15,051 bases of DNA from a bacterium (GTDB taxonomy: Bacteria > Electryoneota > Electryoneia > Electryoneales > Electryoneaceae), in the NCBI GenBank assembly GCA_028278125.1, contig JANQEY010000103.1:1-15051 (forward strand), written 5' to 3'. The notes below the pieces were generated by a model. That model saw nothing but the letters and a program-made list of their open reading frames with translations. It did not search any database and was not told where the DNA came from. Position numbers and translations under genes: made by a program. Shown piece by piece: positions 1-8,394 of the stretch. Position 1 is the stretch's first letter; every line of letters starts with the position of its first letter.

Positions 1-50
1 TTGTCGAGTTTACACGGAGTTTGCCGCTTCCCGGCCCCGCATTTGAGAAA

Positions 51-72
51 GGCGAAAACGCCGCATGAGCGG
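51..72. terminator. Overlapping short hairpins past the 3' end of the GGDEF-EAL gene
   Basis: Two perfect 4-bp-stem hairpins lie side by side. GGCG-AAAA-CGCC spans 51-62 and CCGC-ATGA-GCGG spans 61-72, sharing two bases, so only one can form at a time. Read on the minus strand, the first is followed by TTTCTC, a poor U-tract about 40 nt past the stop of the GGDEF-EAL gene. It could be a weak terminator for that gene. The stems are short, so this is a suggestion only. Confidence 0.3.
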
Positions 73-100
73 AAAAGAGCAATTATGAGATAGGTTCTAC

Positions 101-3100
101 TTAACTTCGTTTGGAAAATTCAACGATATTCCCATTGTCTACGAATTTTATCTCCTCGAAAGAACACTCTTTGCCTATAAAACTTCCCTGGACATAATCA
201 ACACCTATCTCACGTAATAACTCCAAAATCTCCTGATTCTCGACGTATTCAGCCACCGTCTTTTTACCCAGGGTCTTACCGATCTCATGCATGGACTTGA
301 CAATCGACTGATTGATGGGACTGTCCATCAGATCCCGGATAAAAATACCATCTATCTTTAGATAATCGACTTGCAGGTTTTTTAAATAGGCAAATGATGA
401 TAAACCACTGCCAAAATCATCCAGAGCGAATGAACAACCCTGCTCTCTGAGGGTATTGATAAAGCGCATGGCACTGGTCAGGTTTGCAATAGCCACTGTT
501 TCCGTAATTTCAAAGCAGATGTTTTGAGGCGGCAGATACCCGTTGCTGAAACTATGCAATATAAAATCGAGTAATTCTTTATCGCCTAAGGAATGACCTG
601 ACAAGTTGACCGAAAAATACGGGAGCAGTTTTCCCTGCGTATGTAATATCCGTGACAATTCAAATAATTCATTGATTACCCACCGGTCAATACGGGGAGA
701 CAAATTAAAATATTCCGCGGCCGGCATGAATGTATCCGGGGTCATTAATTTTCCTTCCGGTGTCTGCATCCGGATGAGTACTTCAAAATGATCTGTATCT
801 GACTGGTTTTTATCAGTCGCGGCAATTACCTGAAAATAAAGCCGGAAGCGGTCTTTTTCCAGCGCTTCCTGAATACGCGTCACCCAGCGTATCTCACCGT
901 GCTTCTGTACGAAATCAGCATCACCTTCCCCATAAATATGAATGCAATTACGGCCATTGTCCTTTGCTGCATAACATGCCGTATCTCCGTTCTTTAATAC
1001 CGCCGTCATATTCCCTGAAGTTTTATCAATCGGAACCAGTCCTATACTGACACCTATCTTGAAAATTTTATCTTCCCATATGAATTGAAAATCTGAAATT
1101 GCCGACATAATTTTTTTTGCAACGTATTCCGCCCTGTGTAATGGACAGTGTTCCATGAGGATGCCGAATTCGTCACCGCCAAGCCGTGCCACAGTATCTC
1201 GTTGTCTGATTTGGCTTTGCAGCAGCAAACCTAATTGTCGTAAAAGTTCATCCCCGGCAATATGACCGGAAGTATCATTAATTATCTTGAACTGATCCAG
1301 ATCCATATAACAAAGAGCATGCTGGCTTTCGTTTTGCTGCGTTGATACCAGCATCTTCTGCAGACGCTGCTCAAATTCACCCCGATTGATTAATCCGGTA
1401 AGTGAATCATGTGTTGCCTGATAGGAGAGCTTTTCTGAAAGTTCCCGTGTTTCAGTAATATCTTCGCATACAATAAAGATATTCTTCTCATCATCGATCC
1501 CGGTTATCACACGGACCGTTTCCTTTACCCATAGTACAGTTCCATTTTTACGTACCTTTTGCTGCTCCCAATGATGAACCTGATCAGGGTTTTCCAACCA
1601 AGTTTTAAGGTGCTCCTGTGAATACTCCTTATAGGACTGATAAGATAGATCAAAGATCGACATGCCAATGAGTTCGGCGACCGTGTAACCAAGTTCTTCA
1701 GCACCAAACTTATTGACCGACAGGATAATTCCCCGGGTATCGACTGTAAAAAACATTGCCGGGTTTTCGTCATATAACAAACGGTATTTATTTTCACTGT
1801 CCTGTAGTGAACGCTCTGCTCTTTCGTGTTCAGTGCGCATATGCAAAGAGATAATCCCAAATGCCAGATCATCTGCCAGACTGGTCAGTAATTTTTCTTC
1901 CTCCGCGTCAAACGCATCCGGTTCAGAGGCATAAATCATCAGAGCCCCAAACGCCTTATGTCCTACATTCAACGGTAACGCGATTTCAGATCGAAAACCA
2001 CGTTCCAGTGCGGCATTGCGAAGGCCGCCATATTCAGAAGAATCAGTCATATTATTAACGATAAACGGTTTGGCAGTCATGATGACATCGCTGACGGGAT
2101 CAAATCGTTTACTATTTTCATTCCAGCTGAAATCGTTATCCAGATAACCCGCTTCATATCCGGCACTCGATACGGGGTACACGGTTTTCCTGTCATCCGA
2201 CTGTGCATATCCTACCCAGGCAAACAGGTACCCGCCCGTATTCACAATAATCCTGCAAACGTCATTGATCATTTCCTGACCACTTGATGCATGGACAATA
2301 GTATGGGTACACTCATTCAATACACGCAATGCCCGGTTTGAACGGTATAAAGCAAGCTCTACCTGTTTCCTCACAGTAATATCATGAATAGTTCCCACCA
2401 TTCGTGACGGTTCATCATGTTTATCACGGATAACCTCTGCACGCCCATAGACATAACGGATTTCATCATTCGGTCTTAGTATGCGATATTCCAGGTTAAA
2501 CGGAATTTCCCCTCGCAGTGCCATCTCTTTCGCTTCCATCACTCGTTCCCTGTCTTCAGGATGGATCGATTCAAGAAATGATGCATGAGTATTGTCAAAT
2601 GAGGAGGGTTCTATGGCACAAATAGTTAATACCTCATCCGACAATATAATGTCATCAGTTTTAACATCGACTTCCCAAAAACCCAGATGAGCAATCCGTT
2701 GTGCGTCAAGCACTCTCGCCTCACTCTCACGAAGCTCCTGCTCCGCCTCCTTGCGTTTGGTAATATCCTTCATAAAAGCCACGAGATAATCGACACTGCC
2801 ATCTTCTTTTCGAATACACTCCGTTGAGACAGAAACATGAATTACATTGCCATTCTTCTTTACAACACGCTTATCCATTGAATAACCGTCAATTTCGCCG
2901 TCCAGGACACTGTTAAAAAGTTTTTCCGATTCTGGGGTTTCTTCAGAATGAGTAATATCCAGGATCGTCATATTACGCAGCTCTTCACCCGTATAACCTA
3001 ATACATCAGACATGGCGTCATTTGCTTGCAGCCATCGCTTATTGGGAGCAATGATCGACATTCCGACAAAACCGGCATCGAAATAACTTCGTAAGAGTTG

Positions 3101-5170
3101 TTCACTACGCTTCTGCTCGGTCATATCATGACCTCGCATGACAAAACCGGTAATAGTGCCATCACTATCACGGTGTGGACTGTAGCTGATATCAAGATAA
3201 CATTCGCCCAGACCGGGCAATGTTGCCCAACGTTGAAAAATTAATACTTCACCGGCCAGGACCCGCTCTACATACTGCTTGATATCATGGAACTGCTCCT
3301 TGCCAAGGCCCTCATCACTCTTAAGCACCTCATCCAGCGTATGGCCAACGACATCGCCCCAGTCTTTAGCCATGGCTTGCATATAACGTGTATTTACCGC
3401 CCGATAAACCAGAGAGGTATCAACAAATGCCATCATATCTGTGGAAGAACTGACAATATGTTTATAACGGTGCAGTTCCCGCTCGGCTCGTTTACGTTCA
3501 GTTATATCCCTGGCGATAACCAATATGTGCGACTGTCCCGATATATCAATACTCTCCGCGGAGATATGACAATTAATGACATCACCGGCGGAGTCCCGGA
3601 AATCGGCTTCCATACCACGCACAGCACCATGCTTGTATAAATTCTCGATTAACTCATCCAGTTGTTTCTCATCCACCCAAAGTTTTAAATCGGATACCTT
3701 ATGACCGATTACTTCATGGCGACTGAAACCATGTAATATCAGAAAAGTTTCATTGATTTCTACAAATATTCCTTCCTCTGCTGATATAATCGCTATTGCA
3801 TCAGGGCTGGAACGAAATGCGGTTGCGAACTTATCTTCTGATAATTTTAATGATGCCTTGGCTCTTTCTCTCTCTACAACTCTCCCTAGCTGTGTTCCAA
3901 TGTGCACCATTACCTCCAGCAACTCGAAATCAGGTTCTGTCACCTGCCCACAAAAAAACTCAATCACTGCAACAACCTCATTCCCTAAGAGTACAGGAAA
4001 AGCAAATCCCGCCTCGATTCCATATTGATGGATTATTTCCTTATTCACAAAATTCTCAGAGGTATTGAAATCACTCACCCAGGTGGGCCTCTTGGTCCTC
4101 AATACCCTTCCGGGCAAACCATAAGCTGCTGCCTTTCTTATAGAATCACTGAACTGACGTAATAAATCCGTATCTCCATTTTCCCCTGCATACCTTGTTT
4201 TTGTTGTAACGAGTTTATTGTTTTCTTCCCCTGATACCAGATAAGCGTGTCCAACCGGCCATCCTGTATAACGGCATACTGCATCCAGGCACTTAGTCAA
4301 TGCCTCATCTACAGAGGAAGATTCATTACTTGTTACAGCTATATTACCTAACAAACGGGTAAGTTCTGTTTGCTTTAAAAAGGAAAGATTAGCCTGCTTT
4401 TGTTCCGTGATATCCTTAAACTGGATAATGGCATGTTGTGATTCCCGAAAAATATCCCGCACCAGTGATATTGATACATCTCCCCAGACAAAATATCCCT
4501 GTTTATGACGATACCGTTGTTCAACCTGAAAACTTTCCATTTCGCAGGAAAAAATCTTTTTCAGGCTATTCAAACTGACCTCCACATCTTCATGATGTAC
4601 CAGATCAACCAGATTAATATTTTTTAAATCCTGTTCCTCATAGCCTAATATATCAAGAATAGCCGGATTTGATTGCAGGACTCTGCCATCATTATCACAA
4701 ATCAGGACACTTAACGGTGATGATTCGAAGATACCGATAAATGGCTCCGTTCTTTCGTTCGTCTGAAATCGTTTTATTTTTTGCTTTGTAGTTGATCGTT
4801 CTGTAACCCTGGCTATCCTTGCTGGCAATCGTGCAATATGTTTTACGGATTTACTGATATAATCATCCGCACCTGCTTTAATTGTTTCAATAACGGCATT
4901 TTCGCTATCCGTATCCGCTAATAAAATAATGGGTGTTTCGAGTTTCCTGGCACGAATATTTTTAACTACCTCAAGACCGCTACCGCATTCCAGCTCAGAG
5001 TCTATAAGGATAAGATCATATTCTTTTACATCCAGTAACTGCCTGGTTTCCACATCATTCGTCGCCTCTTCCAGATCCAGGTTATCCAAACCTTTTTCCA
5101 ATATAGCCCTGTATAAACTTCTTTCTACAGGATCACTATTGATCATTAAGATGTGAATTGACTCTTTCAT
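101..5170 (-). CDS. Multi-sensor diguanylate cyclase/phosphodiesterase (REC-PAS-GAF-PAS-PAS-PAS-PAS-GAF-PAS-GGDEF-EAL)
   Basis: A 1689-residue protein predicted to make and/or degrade cyclic di-GMP in response to phosphorylation and ligands. Approximate order: receiver 5-120, PAS 142-257, GAF 270-433, PAS 447-558, PAS 570-685, PAS 693-805, PAS of the PAS_3 type 822-933, GAF 950-1110, PAS 1125-1238, GGDEF 1246-1412, EAL 1427-1675. The receiver has the phosphoacceptor Asp57 and Lys107, but its Thr/Ser switch position is Ala85 and the acidic pair is reduced to Ser12-Asp13. The cyclase has the intact GGDEF motif at 1331-1335 and an RxxD inhibitory site at 1322-1325. The EAL domain has ExLxR (E1463, R1467), N1522, E1554, D1584-D1585, K1605, E1641 and Q1661, so both enzymes look catalytically competent. 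There is no signal peptide or membrane segment, so it should be cytosolic. The ATG start has only a weak AGG upstream, but the receiver begins at once. It is divergent from the hybrid kinase at 5567. Phosphorylation by that kinase is inference. The net direction of activity cannot be told from sequence. Confidence 0.95.
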   Translation of the reverse strand: MKESIHILMINSDPVERSLYRAILEKGLDNLDLEEATNDVETRQLLDVKEYDLILIDSELECGSGLEVVKNIRARKLETPIILLADTDSENAVIETIKAGADDYISKSVKHIARLPARIARVTERSTTKQKIKRFQTNERTEPFIGIFESSPLSVLICDNDGRVLQSNPAILDILGYEEQDLKNINLVDLVHHEDVEVSLNSLKKIFSCEMESFQVEQRYRHKQGYFVWGDVSISLVRDIFRESQHAIIQFKDITEQKQANLSFLKQTELTRLLGNIAVTSNESSSVDEALTKCLDAVCRYTGWPVGHAYLVSGEENNKLVTTKTRYAGENGDTDLLRQFSDSIRKAAAYGLPGRVLRTKRPTWVSDFNTSENFVNKEIIHQYGIEAGFAFPVLLGNEVVAVIEFFCGQVTEPDFELLEVMVHIGTQLGRVVERERAKASLKLSEDKFATAFRSSPDAIAIISAEEGIFVEINETFLILHGFSRHEVIGHKVSDLKLWVDEKQLDELIENLYKHGAVRGMEADFRDSAGDVINCHISAESIDISGQSHILVIARDITERKRAERELHRYKHIVSSSTDMMAFVDTSLVYRAVNTRYMQAMAKDWGDVVGHTLDEVLKSDEGLGKEQFHDIKQYVERVLAGEVLIFQRWATLPGLGECYLDISYSPHRDSDGTITGFVMRGHDMTEQKRSEQLLRSYFDAGFVGMSIIAPNKRWLQANDAMSDVLGYTGEELRNMTILDITHSEETPESEKLFNSVLDGEIDGYSMDKRVVKKNGNVIHVSVSTECIRKEDGSVDYLVAFMKDITKRKEAEQELRESEARVLDAQRIAHLGFWEVDVKTDDIILSDEVLTICAIEPSSFDNTHASFLESIHPEDRERVMEAKEMALRGEIPFNLEYRILRPNDEIRYVYGRAEVIRDKHDEPSRMVGTIHDITVRKQVELALYRSNRALRVLNECTHTIVHASSGQEMINDVCRIIVNTGGYLFAWVGYAQSDDRKTVYPVSSAGYEAGYLDNDFSWNENSKRFDPVSDVIMTAKPFIVNNMTDSSEYGGLRNAALERGFRSEIALPLNVGHKAFGALMIYASEPDAFDAEEEKLLTSLADDLAFGIISLHMRTEHERAERSLQDSENKYRLLYDENPAMFFTVDTRGIILSVNKFGAEELGYTVAELIGMSIFDLSYQSYKEYSQEHLKTWLENPDQVHHWEQQKVRKNGTVLWVKETVRVITGIDDEKNIFIVCEDITETRELSEKLSYQATHDSLTGLINRGEFEQRLQKMLVSTQQNESQHALCYMDLDQFKIINDTSGHIAGDELLRQLGLLLQSQIRQRDTVARLGGDEFGILMEHCPLHRAEYVAKKIMSAISDFQFIWEDKIFKIGVSIGLVPIDKTSGNMTAVLKNGDTACYAAKDNGRNCIHIYGEGDADFVQKHGEIRWVTRIQEALEKDRFRLYFQVIAATDKNQSDTDHFEVLIRMQTPEGKLMTPDTFMPAAEYFNLSPRIDRWVINELFELSRILHTQGKLLPYFSVNLSGHSLGDKELLDFILHSFSNGYLPPQNICFEITETVAIANLTSAMRFINTLREQGCSFALDDFGSGLSSFAYLKNLQVDYLKIDGIFIRDLMDSPINQSIVKSMHEIGKTLGKKTVAEYVENQEILELLREIGVDYVQGSFIGKECSFEEIKFVDNGNIVEFSKRS

Positions 5171-5214
5171 CGGTAAAGCCTGAAAACTGTTTCATCAAGT
5201 TAAAACTTACTATT

Positions 5215-5231
5215 GTTATATGGAGTATAAC
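5215..5231. repeat. Inverted repeat, possible operator for the GGDEF-EAL gene
   Basis: GTTATA and TATAAC form a perfect 6-bp dyad around a 5-bp spacer (TGGAG). One flanking position further out also pairs after one mismatch. It lies about 45 bp upstream of the ATG of the minus-strand GGDEF-EAL gene, a usual place for a repressor site or an mRNA leader hairpin. No known consensus is recognised. Confidence 0.4.
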
Positions 5232-5309
5232 CAACTCATCATCAGATTTATCGTAGGCGGAGACCCGGTTCATGGCATCGACCCGGCATATACATAAATT
5301 ATATCTTGC

Positions 5310-5339
5310 GCCATATTATCAAAGACTATGCCATATTAT
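5310..5339. repeat. Direct repeat of GCCATATTAT spaced 20 bp
   Basis: The 10-mer GCCATATTAT occurs exactly at 5310-5319 and 5330-5339, start to start 20 bp, which is close to two helical turns and places both on one DNA face. A third exact copy lies at 5603-5612, inside codons 13-16 of the hybrid kinase gene. The spacing suits a pair of regulator binding sites, but no protein can be assigned. Confidence 0.45.
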
Positions 5340-5486
5340 AAAAATAGCTTATAAAACAATGGATTAGTTTTGTATATTCTTATAATTGAAACGTACAATC
5401 CATCCACTGATGGTATATTGTAACGGGACGTCCGGGATCGCCATTTGCATCCCGTGATAGATCAACGAAATATTTCAAGTGATTTA

Positions 5487-5492
5487 TTGACA
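5487..5492 (+). promoter_or_regulatory. Perfect -35-like hexamer upstream of the hybrid kinase gene
   Basis: TTGACA matches the sigma-70 -35 consensus, 74 bp ahead of the kinase ATG. The expected -10 window is poor: TGTATA at 5513-5518 (20-bp spacer) and TATATA at 5515-5520 (22-bp spacer) are the nearest matches. It is therefore a candidate promoter element with suboptimal geometry, possibly activator dependent. Confidence 0.25.
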
Positions 5493-5566
5493 GCTATCCT
5501 AAACAAAAAAGATGTATATACTTTATAAATCCGTCATATTCAGCAGCAGTAATACAGACATATAAA

Positions 5567-8305
5567 ATGAACGACCCGGATAAGATCCTGCAACAACGTC
5601 TGGCCATATTATGTGACGAATACCTGCAACAGCTGGGTAGTCGTATTAATAGTATAAAAAATATATGGGAAAATGCGCGATATGGTCACTGCAACTCAAC
5701 TGAGATTAGAAAATTACACGGAATTGTCCATGAGCTTGCCAGTTCAGGAGCGCCATTTGGATTCCTGTCTATTTCAGACGCTGCACATAAGCTGGAACAG
5801 TTTCTGACGTCATTATCACAAATCAATACGAGGTTATCTGCAAACCATCGCCGCCAGATTGAGTTGTTGATCCAGTCATTAGAAGCCGCTGCGTTCGATC
5901 AGGAACATTCAAAACACGAGATATATAATCGTCGATGGGAACCTTCTTCTCTGTCTCCGGAAATTCAAACGGATACTTCATTAATATTCCTTCTGGAAAG
6001 TAACGACATCAGTGTAAAACAGCTGTCTACAAAATTAAAACAACGCGGTTATAAGGTACGGACATTTAATGAGGTTCATGAACTCAAACAGGCATTGTCC
6101 GAGAATACAGTCAAAGTCATTATTACTGATACGCAGATCAGCGAAAATCATCAGGAACAAACAACTCACAGGACTACACGATATAAACAGGGTGTTTCGG
6201 ACCCTCCCATTATATTCATTACCCAAAATAACGATATTGAATCCCGTCTTAACGCCATACGTTCGGGTTCAATCCACTCATTCAATATGCCTTTGGACAT
6301 AGATAGATTAATAGACAAAGTCGATGAATTGACCACAGGCATTCCGAAAGATCCATATCGGATCATGATTATAGATGACGACAAAGCCATGGCGGACTTC
6401 TATGCTCATATCCTTGAGCAGGAAGGGATGAATGTGAAAATAGTCAATGATCCCCTAAAAACACTGTCGGAAATCAACACTATCCGGCCTGAATTGATAT
6501 TACTCAACATGTCCATGCCGGGATGTTCAGGGCTTGAATTGACGGCGATCATCCGCCAGCAGGAGGATTATGCCGGTATCTCAATCGTATTTCTCTCTAA
6601 TGAGGCAGGTTTTGAAAATCAACTGACTGCAATCAACATGGGTGGAGATGATTTTATATCCCTCCCTGTTGATCCTGATCTCTTTATTGCGACGATCAGT
6701 TCCCGTGTCCATCGAGCCCGCACTCTTAACACCATGAACTCTAACCTCTTCACTGCTGTACGTGAACTGGAAAACCAGCATTTTGCCATAGATCAACATG
6801 CCATCGTCAGTATCACCAATACCAATGGAAACATCATTTATGTCAACGAAAAATTCTGCGATATAAGCGGCTACGAAAGAGAGGAACTGATCGGTAAAGA
6901 TCACAATATCCTGAAATCCGACGTACATGATGCAGATTTTTTCAAATTCATGTGGGAAATTATCAGTAAAGGTGAAGTATGGCAGGGGGAAATTTGCAAC
7001 AGGAAAAAAAATGGCGACGTGTATTGGGTAAACATGACCATTGTCCCGTTCATGGATGAGCAACAACGGCCCTATCAGTACGTCGCCATAAACAGTGATA
7101 TTACTTCCAGGATACTCGCCGAAAAAGATTTATTGAATGCACGCGATTTTGCCGTCAAGGCTAACCAGGCAAAATCCGATTTCCTGTCTAAAATGAGTCA
7201 TGAATTGCGTACCCCGCTGAATGCCATACTTGGATTTTCACAATTACTTGAAAGAGCCTCTGCCAATCCCACCTCTGATTATCAGGTGCAATATACAAAG
7301 GAAATAAAAAATGCCGGGAATCATCTGCTCAATTTGATTAATGAAGTCCTAGATCTGTCTCGAATTGAGGCTAATCAATTGAATGTGGAAAACATCGATA
7401 TTCCATTACCTTCCTTTCTGGACGAATGCAGTGCACTGATTATGCCTATTGCCATACAAAAGGATATCACTATATCCACTGATTATGATCAGAAAGAAGA
7501 ATTGCATGTCAATGCAGATCCAATACGACTTAAACAGATCATGGTTAATCTGCTTTCCAATGCCATAAAATACAACAGATGTGAAGGACATGTAGAAATT
7601 AATGTAGCACCGGGAAATGAAAATAGCATTCATATTCAAGTAAGCGATACAGGTGAAGGAATACAGCCCGATCAGATTCATACATTGTTTCAGCCGTTCA
7701 GCCGGCTCCCGCAGCACAGGGGGGAAGAAGGTGTGGGTATCGGCCTGGCATTATCCAAGCGCCTGGTGGAGCTTATGGGGGGGAATATTGGTGTCAAAAG
7801 CACTATCGGGAAAGGAACTACATTCTGGATCGAATTAAAAAAAGCAGCATCCGATACCCCTTCTCCCGAAACCGGCTCGCTTTCAAAGAACCCGGAGATC
7901 GGCGACGTATTATCCACTCCATATACCCTGCTTTACATTGAGGATAACGAAATTAACTTTTTGCTGGTTAAAGAGATTTTGCTTAAAAGACCAAATATAA
8001 ATTTGCTGCATGCTACCTCTGCTGAAGACGGGCTTGATATGGCCATATCACAGACACCGGATTTAATTTTAATGGATCTGCAATTACCGGGTATGGATGG
8101 GTTTGATGGTTTGAGAGAATTACGTGAAAATAACCTTATAAAAAGTATACCGGTAATTGCCATCAGTGCCTATGCAGACATTGAAAGTATCACTCGTGCC
8201 AGGGAAGCGGGTTTTGAGGAATATATTACCAAACCGATTGAACTTGGCAGTTTCCTTTCGATATTAGACAGCGTTGCGTCCCGATTTCTATCACAAGACA
8301 GATAA
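5567..8305 (+). CDS. Hybrid sensor histidine kinase with N-terminal Hpt-like domain and three receivers
   Basis: A 912-residue cytosolic hybrid kinase. Order: Hpt-like helical domain 1-110, receiver-like A 138-250, receiver-like B 264-382, PAS 402-515, HisKA 535-603 with phosphoacceptor His545 in SHELRTP, HATPase 645-757 and C-terminal receiver 786-903. The ATPase has Asn665, DTGEGI 694-699, an F-box near 707-713 and GVGIGLALS 722-730. The last receiver is intact, with E792-D793, Asp837, Ser867 and Lys889. Receiver A keeps Asp188 but has Met241 in place of the conserved Lys. Receiver B keeps D270-D272 but has Asn314 for the phosphoacceptor Asp and Leu366 for Lys, so it should not be phosphorylated. 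The Hpt-like segment offers His55 in an HxLxxxxxxxG context without the usual Lys-Gly. No Shine-Dalgarno is evident at the ATG. The response regulator gene follows after 89 bp, suggesting an operon. The signal sensed is unknown. Confidence 0.94.
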   Translation: MNDPDKILQQRLAILCDEYLQQLGSRINSIKNIWENARYGHCNSTEIRKLHGIVHELASSGAPFGFLSISDAAHKLEQFLTSLSQINTRLSANHRRQIELLIQSLEAAAFDQEHSKHEIYNRRWEPSSLSPEIQTDTSLIFLLESNDISVKQLSTKLKQRGYKVRTFNEVHELKQALSENTVKVIITDTQISENHQEQTTHRTTRYKQGVSDPPIIFITQNNDIESRLNAIRSGSIHSFNMPLDIDRLIDKVDELTTGIPKDPYRIMIIDDDKAMADFYAHILEQEGMNVKIVNDPLKTLSEINTIRPELILLNMSMPGCSGLELTAIIRQQEDYAGISIVFLSNEAGFENQLTAINMGGDDFISLPVDPDLFIATISSRVHRARTLNTMNSNLFTAVRELENQHFAIDQHAIVSITNTNGNIIYVNEKFCDISGYEREELIGKDHNILKSDVHDADFFKFMWEIISKGEVWQGEICNRKKNGDVYWVNMTIVPFMDEQQRPYQYVAINSDITSRILAEKDLLNARDFAVKANQAKSDFLSKMSHELRTPLNAILGFSQLLERASANPTSDYQVQYTKEIKNAGNHLLNLINEVLDLSRIEANQLNVENIDIPLPSFLDECSALIMPIAIQKDITISTDYDQKEELHVNADPIRLKQIMVNLLSNAIKYNRCEGHVEINVAPGNENSIHIQVSDTGEGIQPDQIHTLFQPFSRLPQHRGEEGVGIGLALSKRLVELMGGNIGVKSTIGKGTTFWIELKKAASDTPSPETGSLSKNPEIGDVLSTPYTLLYIEDNEINFLLVKEILLKRPNINLLHATSAEDGLDMAISQTPDLILMDLQLPGMDGFDGLRELRENNLIKSIPVIAISAYADIESITRAREAGFEEYITKPIELGSFLSILDSVASRFLSQDR

Positions 8306-8377
8306 TTACAGAGATAAATTTTCTTAAGGTTTTGAAAAAGATGTCGCTATTACTATCTACCTACGGTTATTGCGGAT

Positions 8378-8385
8378 AAAGGCGG
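8378..8385 (+). promoter_or_regulatory. Ribosome binding site of the OmpR-type regulator
   Basis: AAAGGCGG lies 9 bp before the ATG at 8395. It is a reasonable purine-rich Shine-Dalgarno element and supports this start, which also places the receiver domain at residue 1. Confidence 0.5.
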
Positions 8386-8394
8386 ATTCTGAAT

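Larger units (their letters stand above)
5171..5566. promoter_or_regulatory. Divergent intergenic regulatory region
   Basis: This 396-bp AT-rich gene-free stretch separates the starts of the GGDEF-EAL gene (minus) and the hybrid kinase gene (plus), so both promoters should lie here. It holds a dyad (5215-5231), a 10-bp direct repeat (5310-5339) and a perfect TTGACA (5487-5492). The minus strand carries two perfect TATAAT hexamers, reading 5303 to 5298 and 5340 to 5335, neither with a convincing -35 at 15-18 bp. Open frames here are short and lack protein-like character. The promoter role follows from gene orientation; the exact start sites are not resolved. Confidence 0.6.

Noticed and set aside
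1..93. Open plus-strand frames (stop at 91-93 in one frame, 66-68 in another) that could be the 3' end of a gene entering from the left.
   Set aside because: Fewer than 31 codons are visible in each, two frames are equally plausible, and neither peptide is recognisable, so no call is made.
3287..3640. 117-codon plus-strand open frame opposite the GGDEF-EAL gene.
   Set aside because: It lies fully inside well-supported PAS coding sequence on the other strand and has no recognisable features.
6581..7066. 161-codon minus-strand open frame opposite the hybrid kinase gene.
   Set aside because: It is a shadow of the kinase's PAS region, whose motifs are clear in the plus frame; the minus product shows no domain.
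8306..8394. Possible terminator or promoter between the hybrid kinase and response regulator genes.
   Set aside because: No hairpin with T-run and no good -35/-10 pair was seen; only the ribosome site is supported, so cotranscription is favoured.
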